DNA of 63,856 nucleotides from Streptomyces sp. MspMP-M5 (GCF_000373585.1 NZ_KB891896.1:272020-335875); one strand, 5' to 3'. Shown: positions 54,141 to 63,628, numbered from the stretch's first letter. Numbers and translations: made by a program. Notes: generated by a model from the letters alone, not told the origin.

Positions 54141-54995
54141 TCAGTGCCGCACCAGCGAACCGCGCGCCACCGGGAAGTTGAAATAGGTGTCCGGAAACGT
54201 CTCCGGCGAGAACGTGTAGTGCCACCACTCGTCCGCGTAGTTCACGAACCCGGCCCGCTCCAGCCCCGCCTTCAGCAGCAGCCGGTTCGCCCGCTGCCTC
54301 CCCCTGATCCGCGGGTCCAGGGTGTGCGCGAGGGTGTCGAAGCAGTCGAAGCCGGTCCCCATGTCCAGGGAGTTGTCCGGGAAACGGCTCGCCTTCGGCC
54401 CGAAGCAGGACGTCAGCGGCTCCCCGGGCACATACGGCCGGGTCGGCAGCGCCGGCAGCCGGACCAGCGTCAGATCGACCGTACTGCCCCTGCTGTGCCC
54501 GGACTTCTCCGCGATGTACCCGTCCCGGAACAGCACCGACTTGTCCACCCGCGGATAGAACTCCGCCTTCATCCGCTGGTCCGACAGGTCCTTGGCCCAC
54601 GCCACGAAGTGGTCCACCGCCCGCTGCGGGCGGTAGCAGTCATAGACCTTGAGGGAGTAGCCGCGCCGCAGGAAGGATGACTGCGCCCGGTGCAGCGCCC
54701 GCGCCGCGTCCCGGGTCAGGATGCACATCGGCTCCCGGTAGCCCGTCGCCGGCACCCCCAGGAAATCGTGCGGGGTGGCGTAGCGGATCTCCTGGATGAT
54801 GGTGGGATCGACATCGCGCAGTGCCACGAACTCCTTCGGCGCCTTGGGGTCGTGGGCCCGCGCGCCCTGCCCGGCGGGGCCCGGCGACGGCGCCGTGACG
54901 GACCGCGCGACGGCACCCGACGGGACGGCGGTGAGGGCCGACAGGGCGGCGGCAGCGGCGGCCAGGCCGCGCCAGGTGGCAGCAAGTCTCGACAT
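54141..54995 (-). CDS. exported VanX-type D-Ala-D-Ala dipeptidase
   Basis: Zinc peptidase (M15D) of 284 residues. A signal peptide covers residues ~1-30 (TWRGLAAAAAALSALTAVPS). The VanX metal motif SGHSRGSTVDLTL supplies His and Asp, and DEWWHYTF supplies the catalytic Glu and third His; DCYRPQRAVDHFVAWA also matches. Being exported, it probably trims wall dipeptides outside the cell rather than giving glycopeptide resistance, for which VanX is cytosolic and linked to vanHA. GAGGGGC precedes the ATG. Confidence 0.9.
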   Translation of the reverse strand: MSRLAATWRGLAAAAAALSALTAVPSGAVARSVTAPSPGPAGQGARAHDPKAPKEFVALRDVDPTIIQEIRYATPHDFLGVPATGYREPMCILTRDAARALHRAQSSFLRRGYSLKVYDCYRPQRAVDHFVAWAKDLSDQRMKAEFYPRVDKSVLFRDGYIAEKSGHSRGSTVDLTLVRLPALPTRPYVPGEPLTSCFGPKASRFPDNSLDMGTGFDCFDTLAHTLDPRIRGRQRANRLLLKAGLERAGFVNYADEWWHYTFSPETFPDTYFNFPVARGSLVRH

Positions 54996-55116
54996 GCCCC
55001 TCGTCTACCAGGCCCGGCGGGCCCGACGGAACCCCCCGGCCCACCGCCCGTATACCACCCCCGGCACGTCCCCCTCGTACACGGCGTACCCCAACGGGCC
55101 TGCCCCGCCGCGCCGT

Positions 55117-57555
55117 TCAGCCGACCACCGGCCCCGGCTCCTCCTCGCCGGCCAGCCCTCGCACCCGCACCGGATACCCCGCCGGGCCCTCGTCCCGCCG
55201 CTCCACGACCACCCGGCCGCCCTCCCACCGGGTGACGAACCGCTCCACCTCCGGCCGCCGCCAGCCGTCCCCGCCGTCCGGCACCACCAGCCCCCCGCCC
55301 GTACGCCCGGCCGCCGGTGCCCACACCTCCAGCTCCGTCCCACCGTCCGCCCCCGCCACCGGCAGCACCGCACCCGCCCGCGCCAGCACCGGAATACGGG
55401 ACAGCGGCGCGTCCACCCACACCCGCCCCGGCCCCTCGTACGCCCGCCCCGTCGCGGTGTCGTACCACCGGCCGCGCGGCAGCCGCACCGCCCGCCGCAC
55501 CGCCCCCGCCTCCACTATGGGCGCCACCAACAGCGCGTCCCCCAACAGGAACGCGTCCTCGCAATCCCGCAGCGCCCGGTCCCGCGGCGCGTTCCACCAC
55601 ACCGGACGCACATACGGCGCCCCCGACAGCCGCGCCAACTGCCCCAGCGTCACGAAGTACGGCACCAGCCGCGCCCGCTCCCGCAGCGCCGCCCGCGCGT
55701 GCGCCAGCACCTCCGCCCCGTACTCCCACGGCTCCCGCCGCCCCGCCCAGAGCGCCGAATGCGTACGGAACAACGGCAGATACGCCCCCAGTTGGAACCA
55801 CCGCAGATACAGCTCCGGCGACGGCACCCCCGAGAAGCCGCCCACATCCGGCCCGCTGTACGGCACCCCGCACAGCCCCAGCCCCAGCACCAGCGCCAAC
55901 GACGCCCGCAGCCCCGGCCACCCGGTCGCCACGTCCCCCGACCACGTCCCCCCGTACCGCTGCAGCCCCGCCCACCCCGACCGGGAGAAGAGGAACGGCC
56001 GCTCCCCGGGCCGCAGTTCGCACAGCCCCTCGTAGGCCGCCTGCGCCATCGCCAGCCCGTAGACGTTGTGCGCCTCCCGGTGGTCGCCGCCGCGCCCCTC
56101 CAGGTCGTGCCGCGCCGACCGCGGCAGCGTCGGCTCCCCGAACGCCGCGAACGACACCGGCTCGTTCATGTCGTGCCACACCCCGGAGAACCCCTGCGCC
56201 AGCCGCTCCGCGTACAGCGCCCCCCACCACTTGCGCACCCGCGCGTCGGTGAAGTCCGGATACACCGACTCGCCCGGCCACACCTCCCCCCGCACCACCC
56301 GCCCCCGGGCGTCCCGTACGAATCCGTCCACCGCCACCCCGCCGTCGTACACCGCGTTCCCCGGCTCCGCCTTCACCGCCGGGTCCACGATCGACACCAG
56401 GCGCACGCCCTCGGCCCGCAACTCCCCGGCCAGCCCCGGCAGATCCGGGAACCGCGCACGGTCCACGGTGAACACCCGGTGCCCGTCGTAGTGGTCGATG
56501 TCCAGATGGACCGCCGACAGCGGCAGCCCCCGCTCCCGGTAGCCCGCCACCACCCGCCGCACCTCGTCGGCGCTGCCGAAGCCCCACCGGGCGTGCTGGT
56601 ACCCCAGCGCCCAACGGGGCGGCAGCGCCGGCGCCCCCGTCAGTGCCGTCCACCCCAGCAGCACCCGGGCCGGCGTCCCCGCCAGCACCCAGTAGCGCAG
56701 CGGCCCGCCGTCCATCCGCAGCTCGCAGACACCGCGCCGGTCATGCCCCGACCCGGCGCCCTCCGCCCCCTCCCGCAGTGCCACCCGGCCGTCCCAGGAG
56801 TTGTCGTGGAACACCAGGTGCGTCCCCGCGTCCGCCACCACCAACTGCACCGGCATCGTCAGATACAGCGGATCGTCCCCGGGCCCGAAGGCGCCACCCG
56901 GATCGGTGTTCCACAGCCGGTACACCCCGTCCCGCAGCCGCGGCCCCGCCGACCGGCCGCCCAGCCCGAAGAACCGCGCGTCCGCCGCCACCTCCGACCG
57001 CTGCACCCACCGCGACGCCACCGCCCCCTCCGACGGCCCGGCCCCGTCCGCCCCGGCACCCTCCGCTCCCGCCCCGGCCTCCGCCACCCGGTCCCACCAG
57101 CGCGGCGGCAGCTCCCGCCGCAGCATCGCCCCACCCGGCGTCCGCACCTCCACCGCACCGAACCGCGACACCACCACCAGCACCCGCTGCGAGACGATCC
57201 GCCAGCCGCCCTCCGTGTCCGGCTCCAGCACCACCCGCGGATCCACCGCCGGACACGCCCCGGCCAGCGCGTACGACGGCTCCGGCCCGGCCCCGTCCCA
57301 CCCGCAGAACACCGCACCGCCCGCCGCGACCCGCACCCGCAGCGACGACCGCGCGAAACGGATCACCCCGCCACCCGGCAACGGCTCCGCCCCCAGCGCC
57401 GTGCCCGGCACCCGCGCCCGCTCCGGACCTCGCCGCGGCAGCGCCCGCGCATCCGCTCTGCTCCGGCGCCACGCCGCACGCACGGACCGCAGCCCCTGCG
57501 CCGGCCCGACCGCCCTGACCATCCGTACCGACCGCACCAGATCACGCCCGTCCAT
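55117..57555 (-). CDS. glycoside hydrolase family 31 alpha-glucosidase-like enzyme
   Basis: GH31 protein of 812 residues. The catalytic region has YQHARWGFGSADEVRRVVAG and LDIDHYDGHRVFTVD. The nucleophile Asp is in GVWHDMNEPVSF, and the acid/base Asp in RYGGTWSGDVATGW. It ends with a beta-sandwich C-terminal domain. There is no signal peptide, so a cytosolic alpha-glucosidase or alpha-xylosidase is likely. Two exact CCGTTCA repeats 11 bases apart stand about 40-55 bases upstream of the start. Confidence 0.92.
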   Translation of the reverse strand: MDGRDLVRSVRMVRAVGPAQGLRSVRAAWRRSRADARALPRRGPERARVPGTALGAEPLPGGGVIRFARSSLRVRVAAGGAVFCGWDGAGPEPSYALAGACPAVDPRVVLEPDTEGGWRIVSQRVLVVVSRFGAVEVRTPGGAMLRRELPPRWWDRVAEAGAGAEGAGADGAGPSEGAVASRWVQRSEVAADARFFGLGGRSAGPRLRDGVYRLWNTDPGGAFGPGDDPLYLTMPVQLVVADAGTHLVFHDNSWDGRVALREGAEGAGSGHDRRGVCELRMDGGPLRYWVLAGTPARVLLGWTALTGAPALPPRWALGYQHARWGFGSADEVRRVVAGYRERGLPLSAVHLDIDHYDGHRVFTVDRARFPDLPGLAGELRAEGVRLVSIVDPAVKAEPGNAVYDGGVAVDGFVRDARGRVVRGEVWPGESVYPDFTDARVRKWWGALYAERLAQGFSGVWHDMNEPVSFAAFGEPTLPRSARHDLEGRGGDHREAHNVYGLAMAQAAYEGLCELRPGERPFLFSRSGWAGLQRYGGTWSGDVATGWPGLRASLALVLGLGLCGVPYSGPDVGGFSGVPSPELYLRWFQLGAYLPLFRTHSALWAGRREPWEYGAEVLAHARAALRERARLVPYFVTLGQLARLSGAPYVRPVWWNAPRDRALRDCEDAFLLGDALLVAPIVEAGAVRRAVRLPRGRWYDTATGRAYEGPGRVWVDAPLSRIPVLARAGAVLPVAGADGGTELEVWAPAAGRTGGGLVVPDGGDGWRRPEVERFVTRWEGGRVVVERRDEGPAGYPVRVRGLAGEEEPGPVVG

Positions 57556-57902
57556 GCCGGTCAGCCTGCCACTGCCGACCCCTCCGGCGGGAACCGTTCA
57601 ACTGCCGTTCACCTGCGCACGGCCGACCCGGCCACCTCCGTGCCCCGACCACCCCCGCCCAGTGGCCGGAACCCACCCCGCCGAACCACCCCGAACCGTC
57701 CCGGGCCACCTCCCCACCCGGACCGCACCCACCGCTGCCCGCACCCGCAGGCCCGCGCCACCCCCGGAATGTGCCGATCCACCCTGGTGCACAAGTCGAT
57801 CACATGGCATCGTCCCAAGAAGCCGGCCACGCGCCCCACCGGGGGACCCCCGCCACCGCGCACGGCCGACGCCCACGACGCGTACCTGCCAGGAGCCGCA
57901 TC
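57556..57902. other. 347-base divergent intergenic region
   Basis: It separates the GH31 gene from acetoacetyl-CoA synthetase. It contains the direct repeat at 57594-57611. The synthetase frame is open back to ATG 57804 (MASSQEAGH), but this lacks a ribosome site, whereas AGGAG stands before ATG 57903. No further gene is supported. Confidence 0.4.
57594..57611. promoter_or_regulatory. 11-bp-phased direct repeat upstream of the GH31 gene
   Basis: CCGTTCA occurs at 57594-57600 and 57605-57611, start-to-start 11 bases, on the same helix face. Tandem repeats with this phasing are typical of response-regulator boxes. On the minus strand each contains TGAACGG and the first TTGAAC could be a -35. 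Confidence 0.35.
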
Positions 57903-59927
57903 ATGACCACCGCACCGCACTCCGCCGCCCAGCCTGCCCCGGAACCCCTCTGGCAGCCCGGCCCGGACCGGATCGCCGGCGCACAGGTCACCCGCTTCCA
58001 CACCTGGGCCACCACCCACCACGGCGCCCCCGCCCCCACCCCCGGCGACCCCGCGGCCAGTTACGCCACCCTGCACCGCTGGTCCGTCGAAGAGCTCCCC
58101 ACCTTCTGGCAGGCCGTCGCCACATGGTTCGACGTCCGCTTCACCACCCCCTACGACACCGTCCTCGCCGACCCCACCATGCCCGGCGCTCGCTGGTTCC
58201 CCGGCGCCACCCTCAACTACGCCGAACACGCCCTGCGCACCGCCGAGGACCCCGCCCGCGCCGGCACCCCCGCCCTCCTCCACGTCGACGAACGCCAGGA
58301 ACCCGCCCCCGTCACCTGGGCCGAACTCCGCACCCAGGTCGGCTCCCTGGCCGCCGCCCTCCGCCGGCTCGGCGTCCGCCCCGGCGACCGCGTCAGCGGC
58401 TACCTCCCCAACATCCCGCAGGCCGTGGTCGCCCTCCTCGCCACCGCCGCGGTCGGCGCCGTCTGGACCTCCTGCGCCCCCGACTTCGGCGCCCGCAGCG
58501 TCCTGGACCGCTTCCAGCAGGTCGAACCGGTCGTCCTGTTCACCGTCGACGGCTACCGCTACGGCGGAAAGGAACACGACCGCCGCGCCACCGTCGCCGA
58601 ACTCCGCGCCGAACTCCCCACCCTGCGCGCCGTCGTCCACGTCCCCCTGCTCGGCACCCCCGCCCCCGAAGGCGCCCTGGAGTGGTCCGACCTGACCGCA
58701 GGCGCCACCGACCCGGTCTTCGAGCAGGTCCCCTTCGACCACCCGCTGTGGGTCCTGTACTCCTCCGGCACCACCGGCCTCCCCAAGGCCATCGTCCAGT
58801 CCCAGGGCGGCATCCTCCTCGAACACCTCAAGCAGACCGGCCTGCACTGCGACCTCGGCCCCGACGACCGCTTCTTCTGGTACACCTCCACCGGCTGGAT
58901 GATGTGGAACTTCCTCGTCGGCGGCCTCCTCGCCGGATCCACGATCGTCCTCTACGACGGCAGCCCCGGCCACCCCGACACCGCCGCCCAGTGGCGAGTC
59001 GCCGCCGCCACCCGCACCACCGTCTTCGGCACCTCCGCCGCCTACGTCATGGCCTGCCGCAAGGCCGGCCTGCACCCCGCCCGCGACCTCGACCTCTCCA
59101 CCGTCGGCTGCGTCGCCACCACCGGCTCCCCGCTCCCGCCCGACGGCTTCCGCTGGCTCCACGACACCTTCGCCGAGACCGGCACCGACCTGTGGACCGC
59201 CTCCGTCAGCGGCGGCACCGACGTCTGCAGCTGCTTCGCCGGCGCCGTTCCCACCCTCCCCGTCCACATCGGCGAACTCCAGGCCGCCTGCCTCGGCACC
59301 GACCTCCAGGCATGGGACCCCCAGGGCAAGCCCGTCATCGACGAGGTCGGCGAACTGGTCGTCACCAAGCCCATGCCGTCCATGCCCACCCGCTTCTGGA
59401 ACGACCCCGACGGCACCCGCTACCACGACAGCTACTTCGACATGTACCCCGGCGTCTGGCGGCACGGCGACTGGATCACCCTCACCTCCCGCGGCAGCGT
59501 CGTCATCCACGGCCGCTCCGACTCCACCCTCAACCGCCAGGGCGTCCGGATGGGCTCCGCCGACATCTACGAGGCCGTCGAACGCCTCCCCGAGATCCGC
59601 GAATCCCTCGTCATCGGCCTCGAACTCCCCGACGGCGGCTACTGGATGCCCCTCTTCGTCCACCTCGCCCCAGGCAGAACCCTGGACGACGCCCTCCGCG
59701 ACCGCATCAAGCGGACCATCCGCGAACAGCTCTCCCCCCGCCACGTCCCCGACGAGATCATCGAGGCCCCCGGCGTCCCGCACACCCTCACCGGCAAGCG
59801 CATCGAGGTCCCCGTCAAGCGCCTCCTCCAGGGCACCCCCCTCGAAAAGGCCGTCAACCCCGGCTCCGTCGACAACCTCGAACTCCTCCGCTTCTACGAG
59901 CGGATCGCCGCCGACCGCGCCAAGTGA
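57903..59927 (+). CDS. acetoacetyl-CoA synthetase
   Basis: AMP-forming ligase of 674 residues, activating acetoacetate to acetoacetyl-CoA. The acetoacetate-CoA ligase N-terminus (FWQAVATWFDVRF and ARWFPGATLNYAEHAL) precedes the P-loop LYSSGTTGLPKAIVQSQGG and the SVSGGTDVCSCFAG motif characteristic of this enzyme. The core ends with HGRSDSTLNRQGVRMGSADI and the catalytic lysine in LTGKRIEVPVKRLL. AGGAG stands before the chosen ATG. A hairpin terminator follows. Confidence 0.94.
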   Translation: MTTAPHSAAQPAPEPLWQPGPDRIAGAQVTRFHTWATTHHGAPAPTPGDPAASYATLHRWSVEELPTFWQAVATWFDVRFTTPYDTVLADPTMPGARWFPGATLNYAEHALRTAEDPARAGTPALLHVDERQEPAPVTWAELRTQVGSLAAALRRLGVRPGDRVSGYLPNIPQAVVALLATAAVGAVWTSCAPDFGARSVLDRFQQVEPVVLFTVDGYRYGGKEHDRRATVAELRAELPTLRAVVHVPLLGTPAPEGALEWSDLTAGATDPVFEQVPFDHPLWVLYSSGTTGLPKAIVQSQGGILLEHLKQTGLHCDLGPDDRFFWYTSTGWMMWNFLVGGLLAGSTIVLYDGSPGHPDTAAQWRVAAATRTTVFGTSAAYVMACRKAGLHPARDLDLSTVGCVATTGSPLPPDGFRWLHDTFAETGTDLWTASVSGGTDVCSCFAGAVPTLPVHIGELQAACLGTDLQAWDPQGKPVIDEVGELVVTKPMPSMPTRFWNDPDGTRYHDSYFDMYPGVWRHGDWITLTSRGSVVIHGRSDSTLNRQGVRMGSADIYEAVERLPEIRESLVIGLELPDGGYWMPLFVHLAPGRTLDDALRDRIKRTIREQLSPRHVPDEIIEAPGVPHTLTGKRIEVPVKRLLQGTPLEKAVNPGSVDNLELLRFYERIAADRAK

Positions 59928-59935
59928 CCCCCGGA

Positions 59936-59968
59936 CCGGCGCCGGTGGCACCCCCGCCCCGGCGCCGG
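59936..59968 (+). terminator. hairpin terminator after acetoacetyl-CoA synthetase
   Basis: CCGGCGCCGG occurs at 59936-59945 and again at 59959-59968. The sequence is self-complementary, so the copies pair as a 10-bp stem with a 13-base loop, eight bases after the stop. Confidence 0.55.
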
Positions 59969-59978
59969 CCACCCGCCG

Positions 59979-60001
59979 TTGTCAGACCCCCCGATTACTC
60001 T
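59979..60001 (+). promoter_or_regulatory. possible DNA-damage (PafBC-like) promoter
   Basis: TTGTCAGAC (59979-59987), eight bases, then TACTCT (59996-60001). It fits TTGTCRGTG-N8-TANNNT except for the last two bases of the first block. It would start transcription near 60008, after the in-frame GTG at 60004 but before ATG 60073. Confidence 0.45.
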
Positions 60002-60072
60002 CGGTGACAGTCGACGTCCGACCAGTGACGCCGACCCGTACGCCCGACCAGCGCACCCACCGAGGGGGAGCC

Positions 60073-61026
60073 ATGACACCCGCCCGACCCACCCACCACC
60101 ACCCCGCCCACCCGCTCCGCCGCGAACTCCCCAGCACCGCCGCCGTCCTCGCCGACGCCCGGGACTTCGCCGCCATGCGCCGCTACCGCACCTTCCCCTT
60201 CGACGACCACCGCGGCTACCTCCGGCAGTTGGAGACCCTGCTGCGCACCCTCGCCGCCCAGGGCGTGCACACCACCCTCTGCCTCTTCGACCCGGCCGCC
60301 TTCGCCCGCTACTGCGCCGACCACGGCCTCGACCCGGACGCCCCGGCCAGCCGCAGCCGCTACACCGCCGCCGTCGCCTGCACCGGCGCCTCCCTCGCCT
60401 ACGACGGCACCCCGCTGGAACACCTCCTCCCCTTACTCACCGAGGAAGCCGCCCGCCGGGAATCCTGCGACCGCGCCACCACCCTCCTCGCCCGCGCCGG
60501 CCGCTGCGCCACCTGCGGCGAGGACCTCGCGCACGCCGCCTTCACCCGCGCCACCACCGCCCTCCACCACCTCCTGGCGGCCCTGGGGGCGGGCACCCAC
60601 CACCTCGTCTGCACCCTCCCCGACCCCACCGGCTCCCTCCGCGCCTATCTGCACACCACCGCCACCCCCGACGGCACCCCGGCCGACCTCCCCGCATCCG
60701 AAACCCTCGCCTTCTGCACGGTCCTCGCCGCCGCCCTGGTCCAACCCGTCACCGGCGCCCTGGTCTGCCGCACCCTCCCCGCCACCGAAGACCCCAGCCG
60801 CCCCACCGATCCCAGCGACCCAGGTCCCGCCCTCGACCCCGGTCCCGCCACCGTCCGCGGCTGGCGCCTCCGGGGCGCCTGGCCCGACCCCATCAGCGCC
60901 GCCGAGATCTTCGACGCGTACTGCACCGACCCCGAAACCGACGAACCCATCCCACCCGAACACCGCGTCGACTACGCCCCCGGCCTGCCCCTCCCACCCC
61001 CACCCGCCCCCCACTGCCACCCCTGA
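60073..61026 (+). CDS. unknown protein with a TTA codon
   Basis: Protein of 317 residues, not recognised. It is soluble, with two CxxC-like cysteines in RCATCGEDLAHAAF and an acidic motif DAYCTDPETDEPIPP near the end; the first 60 residues include YRTFPFDDHRGYLRQLETLL. ATG 60073 follows GGGGGAG and lies downstream of the candidate promoter; an upstream in-frame start at 60004 would lie at or before the transcription start. A TTA leucine codon (60433-60435) makes full translation dependent on bldA. The C-terminus is proline-rich. Confidence 0.75.
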   Translation: MTPARPTHHHPAHPLRRELPSTAAVLADARDFAAMRRYRTFPFDDHRGYLRQLETLLRTLAAQGVHTTLCLFDPAAFARYCADHGLDPDAPASRSRYTAAVACTGASLAYDGTPLEHLLPLLTEEAARRESCDRATTLLARAGRCATCGEDLAHAAFTRATTALHHLLAALGAGTHHLVCTLPDPTGSLRAYLHTTATPDGTPADLPASETLAFCTVLAAALVQPVTGALVCRTLPATEDPSRPTDPSDPGPALDPGPATVRGWRLRGAWPDPISAAEIFDAYCTDPETDEPIPPEHRVDYAPGLPLPPPPAPHCHP

Positions 61027-61060
61027 CCCCCACCAGGGCCGGACCTCACGCACACGCGAA

Positions 61061-61093
61061 ACGGCCGCCCCGCCACACCGGCGGGACGGCCGT
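61061..61093. terminator. bidirectional hairpin terminator
   Basis: Bases 61061-61074 pair with 61080-61093 as a 14-bp stem with one mismatch and a five-base loop, between the convergent genes ending at 61026 and 61131. Confidence 0.75.
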
Positions 61094-61130
61094 CCCGAAT
61101 CACCTCGCACGGCGCCGCGCGCCGCCCGGA

Positions 61131-62801
61131 TCACTCCCCGGAGAGCACCGCCTGCGCGGCCGCCCGGGCATCCTCCGCGGTGTCCGCGGCCCGCGCCGCG
61201 GCAGCGGCCCGCTCGCACTGCGCCAGCGTGTGCTTGGCCAGCGACGCCCGCACATACGGGATCGACGCCGCGCCCATGGACAGGCTGGTGACGCCCAGAC
61301 CCGTCAGCACACACGCCAACAGCGGATCGGAGGCCGCCTCACCACACACACCACAGCTCTTGCCCTCGGCCTTCGCGGCCTCGGCCGACACCGCCACCAG
61401 GTCCAGCAGCGCCGGCTGCCACGGGTCCTGCAGCCGCGACACCGCGCCCACCTGCCGGTCCGCCGCGAAGGTGTACTGCGCCAGGTCGTTGGTGCCCAGC
61501 GACAGGAACTCCACCTCCTGCAGGATCGACCGGGCCCGCAGCGCCGCCGACGGAATCTCCACCATCGCGCCGAACTTCGCCTGCAGCCCGGCCTCCCGGC
61601 ACGCGTCGGCGAACGCCCGGGCGTCGGTCCGGTCCGCCACCATCGGCGCCATGACCTCAAGGTAGACGGGCAGCCCCTCGGCGGCCTTCGCCAGCGCCGT
61701 CAGCTGCGTCCGCAGCACCTCGGGGTGGTCCAGCAGGGTCCGCAGACCGCGGACACCCAGCGCCGGGTTCGGCTCGTCCGCCGGCGTCAGGAAGTCCAGC
61801 GGCTTGTCCGCCCCGGCATCCAGCACGCGCACCACCACGCGCCCCTCCGGGAAGGCTTCCAGCACCTTCCGGTACGCCTCGACCTGCTTCTCCTCCGACG
61901 GCGCCTGCTTGCTGTCGTCCAGGAACAGGAACTCCGTACGGAACAGCCCGACGCCCTCCGCACCGGCCTCCACCGCCGCCGGCACATCCGCCGGCCCGCC
62001 GACGTTCGCCAGCAGCGGCACCTTGTGCCCGTCGGACGTGGCACCCGGACCGGACGCCGCCGCCAGCGCCGCCTTCCGCGCCTCGGCGGCCTCCGTCAGC
62101 TCGGCCCGCTTGTCCTCACTCGGGTCGACGAAGACCTCACCGGTGCTGCCGTCCACCGCGATCACGGTGCCCTCGACGAGCTCACCCGCACCCGGCAGCG
62201 CCACCACGGCCGGCACCCCCAGCGCCCGCGCCAGAATCGCGCTGTGGCTGGTCGGCCCGCCCTCCTCGGTCACGAACCCGAGCACCAGCGCCGGGTCCAG
62301 CAGCGCCGTGTCGGCCGGCGCCAGATCCCGCGCGATCAGCACATACGGCTCGTCGCTGTCCGGCACACCCGGCATCGGCACGCCCAACAGCCGCGCGACG
62401 ATACGGTTCCGCACGTCGTCGAGGTCGGCCACCCGGCCCGCCAGGTACTCGCCCGCCCCGGCCAGCAGCGCCCGATAGGCGGCGAACGCGTCGTACACCG
62501 CGCGCTCGGCCGTGCTGCCCACGGCGATCCGCCGGTCGACATCGGCCATCAGCTCGGGGTCCTGGGCCATCATGGCCTGCGCCTCCAGCACATGCTGTGC
62601 CTCGCCGCCCGCCAGATTGCCCCGCGCGATCAGGTCGGCGGCCACAGCTTCCACGGCCTGGCGGGCGCGCCCCTGTTCGCGCTCCGCCTCCTCCGCCGGA
62701 ATCTGCTTGGCCGGCGGCTCCAGCACCGCCGTCCCCATGTGCCGCACCTCGCCGATGGCCACGCCGTGGCTCACCCCGACGCCCCGCAGCGTTGTCTCCA
62801 T
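61131..62801 (-). CDS. ptsI: PTS enzyme I (phosphoenolpyruvate-protein phosphotransferase)
   Basis: Enzyme I of 556 residues, which moves phosphate from PEP to HPr. The N-terminal HPr-binding and phosphohistidine domains have the active His in TEEGGPTSHSAILARALG. The C-terminal PEP-binding barrel shows ANVGGPADVPAAVEAGAEGV, GLFRTEFLFLD, and FGAMVEIPSAALRA followed by SLGTNDLAQYT. Length is normal. It lies 84 bases downstream of crr in the same direction, probably in one operon; HPr is encoded elsewhere. Confidence 0.96.
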   Translation of the reverse strand: METTLRGVGVSHGVAIGEVRHMGTAVLEPPAKQIPAEEAEREQGRARQAVEAVAADLIARGNLAGGEAQHVLEAQAMMAQDPELMADVDRRIAVGSTAERAVYDAFAAYRALLAGAGEYLAGRVADLDDVRNRIVARLLGVPMPGVPDSDEPYVLIARDLAPADTALLDPALVLGFVTEEGGPTSHSAILARALGVPAVVALPGAGELVEGTVIAVDGSTGEVFVDPSEDKRAELTEAAEARKAALAAASGPGATSDGHKVPLLANVGGPADVPAAVEAGAEGVGLFRTEFLFLDDSKQAPSEEKQVEAYRKVLEAFPEGRVVVRVLDAGADKPLDFLTPADEPNPALGVRGLRTLLDHPEVLRTQLTALAKAAEGLPVYLEVMAPMVADRTDARAFADACREAGLQAKFGAMVEIPSAALRARSILQEVEFLSLGTNDLAQYTFAADRQVGAVSRLQDPWQPALLDLVAVSAEAAKAEGKSCGVCGEAASDPLLACVLTGLGVTSLSMGAASIPYVRASLAKHTLAQCERAAAAARAADTAEDARAAAQAVLSGE

Positions 62802-62885
62802 GTCACCCGTCTCCGGTTGTTGCGGCGGGCCCGGCCGCCGCGGTGGATGTCGTACCTGCCGTCTCGCAACGGCGACCGGTTGCTC

Positions 62886-63335
62886 CTACTGCCAGGAGAA
62901 GAGCTCGTCGCCGGCCTTGATCTCGCCGTCCTCACGGACCTCGCCGAGCGAGTCCGCGGTGGCCTCCAGCGCGACGACGGGGCACACCGGCGACTTGCCG
63001 GCCTCCTCGACCGCCGCCGGGTTCCAGCGCACGACGGCCTGTCCGCGGGTGACGGTGTCGCCCTTGTTCACCAGCAGCTCGAAGCCTTCGCCGTTGAGCT
63101 GCACGGTGTCGATGCCGAGGTGCGTCAGCACGCCGTGCCCTTCGGCGTCCACGACGACGAACGCGTGCGGGTGCAGGGAGACGACCACGCCCTCCACGGG
63201 CGACACCGCCTCCGAGGGCTCGCGGACCGGGTCGATGGCGGTGCCGGGGCCCACCATCGCGCCGGAGAAGACGGGGTCCGGCACGGCGGCCAGTCCGATG
63301 GCGCGTCCGGCAAGAGGGGACGTCACGGTGGTCAT
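62886..63335 (-). CDS. crr: PTS enzyme IIA, glucose type (Crr)
   Basis: EIIA(Glc)-type protein of 149 residues with FSGAMVGPGTAIDP, VSPVEGVVVSLHPHAFVV and the phosphorylated histidine in GVLTHLGIDTVQLNGEGFEL. In Streptomyces Crr is the general EIIA for several IICB permeases. GGGAGG lies before the ATG. It is the first gene of the crr-ptsI operon. I looked for a DasR-type site (TGGTCTAGACCA-like) upstream and saw none. Confidence 0.95.
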   Translation of the reverse strand: MTTVTSPLAGRAIGLAAVPDPVFSGAMVGPGTAIDPVREPSEAVSPVEGVVVSLHPHAFVVVDAEGHGVLTHLGIDTVQLNGEGFELLVNKGDTVTRGQAVVRWNPAAVEEAGKSPVCPVVALEATADSLGEVREDGEIKAGDELFSWQ

Positions 63336-63477
63336 GGGAAACCTCCCAGGGGTGAAGATTCATCAGGCCGCCGTCACTGCCTGTCCCGGACGGCGCACCG
63401 TTGAGAAGCGTAAGTCATAAGAACTGACGGTTCCGCATGACAGAGCCCAGTTGATGCGGCTCCGGCGCCGAATCGAT
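63336..63477. promoter_or_regulatory. divergent region between crr and the rRNA promoters
   Basis: Carries the crr promoter (minus strand) and DNA upstream of the rRNA promoters. On the minus strand TTATGACT/TTACGC around 63405-63420 is a possible -10 area, but no clear -35 pairs with it. Confidence 0.35.
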
Positions 63478-63506
63478 TTGCCTCGCCCATCAGGCCCCTG
63501 TAGTGT
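63478..63506 (+). promoter_or_regulatory. rRNA operon promoter, upstream copy
   Basis: TTGCCT (63478-63483), 17 bases, TAGTGT (63501-63506): a good principal-sigma-factor promoter. Directed into the rRNA leader that follows. Confidence 0.65.
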
Positions 63507-63628
63507 CTTAGCTCTGCCCCGGACAGCCAGGAAGCGCTCAGCGCGACCGACTGAGTGGGCGGCACTCCTCAGAGTCATGATCCAGATTCTCGGATCACGC
63601 ACTTCTGCATGCCTGCAGAAAAGCGCGG

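Noticed and set aside
63336..63477. DasR operator upstream of crr-ptsI
   Set aside because: No sequence resembling TGGTCTAGACCA was seen, although such control is known in S. coelicolor.
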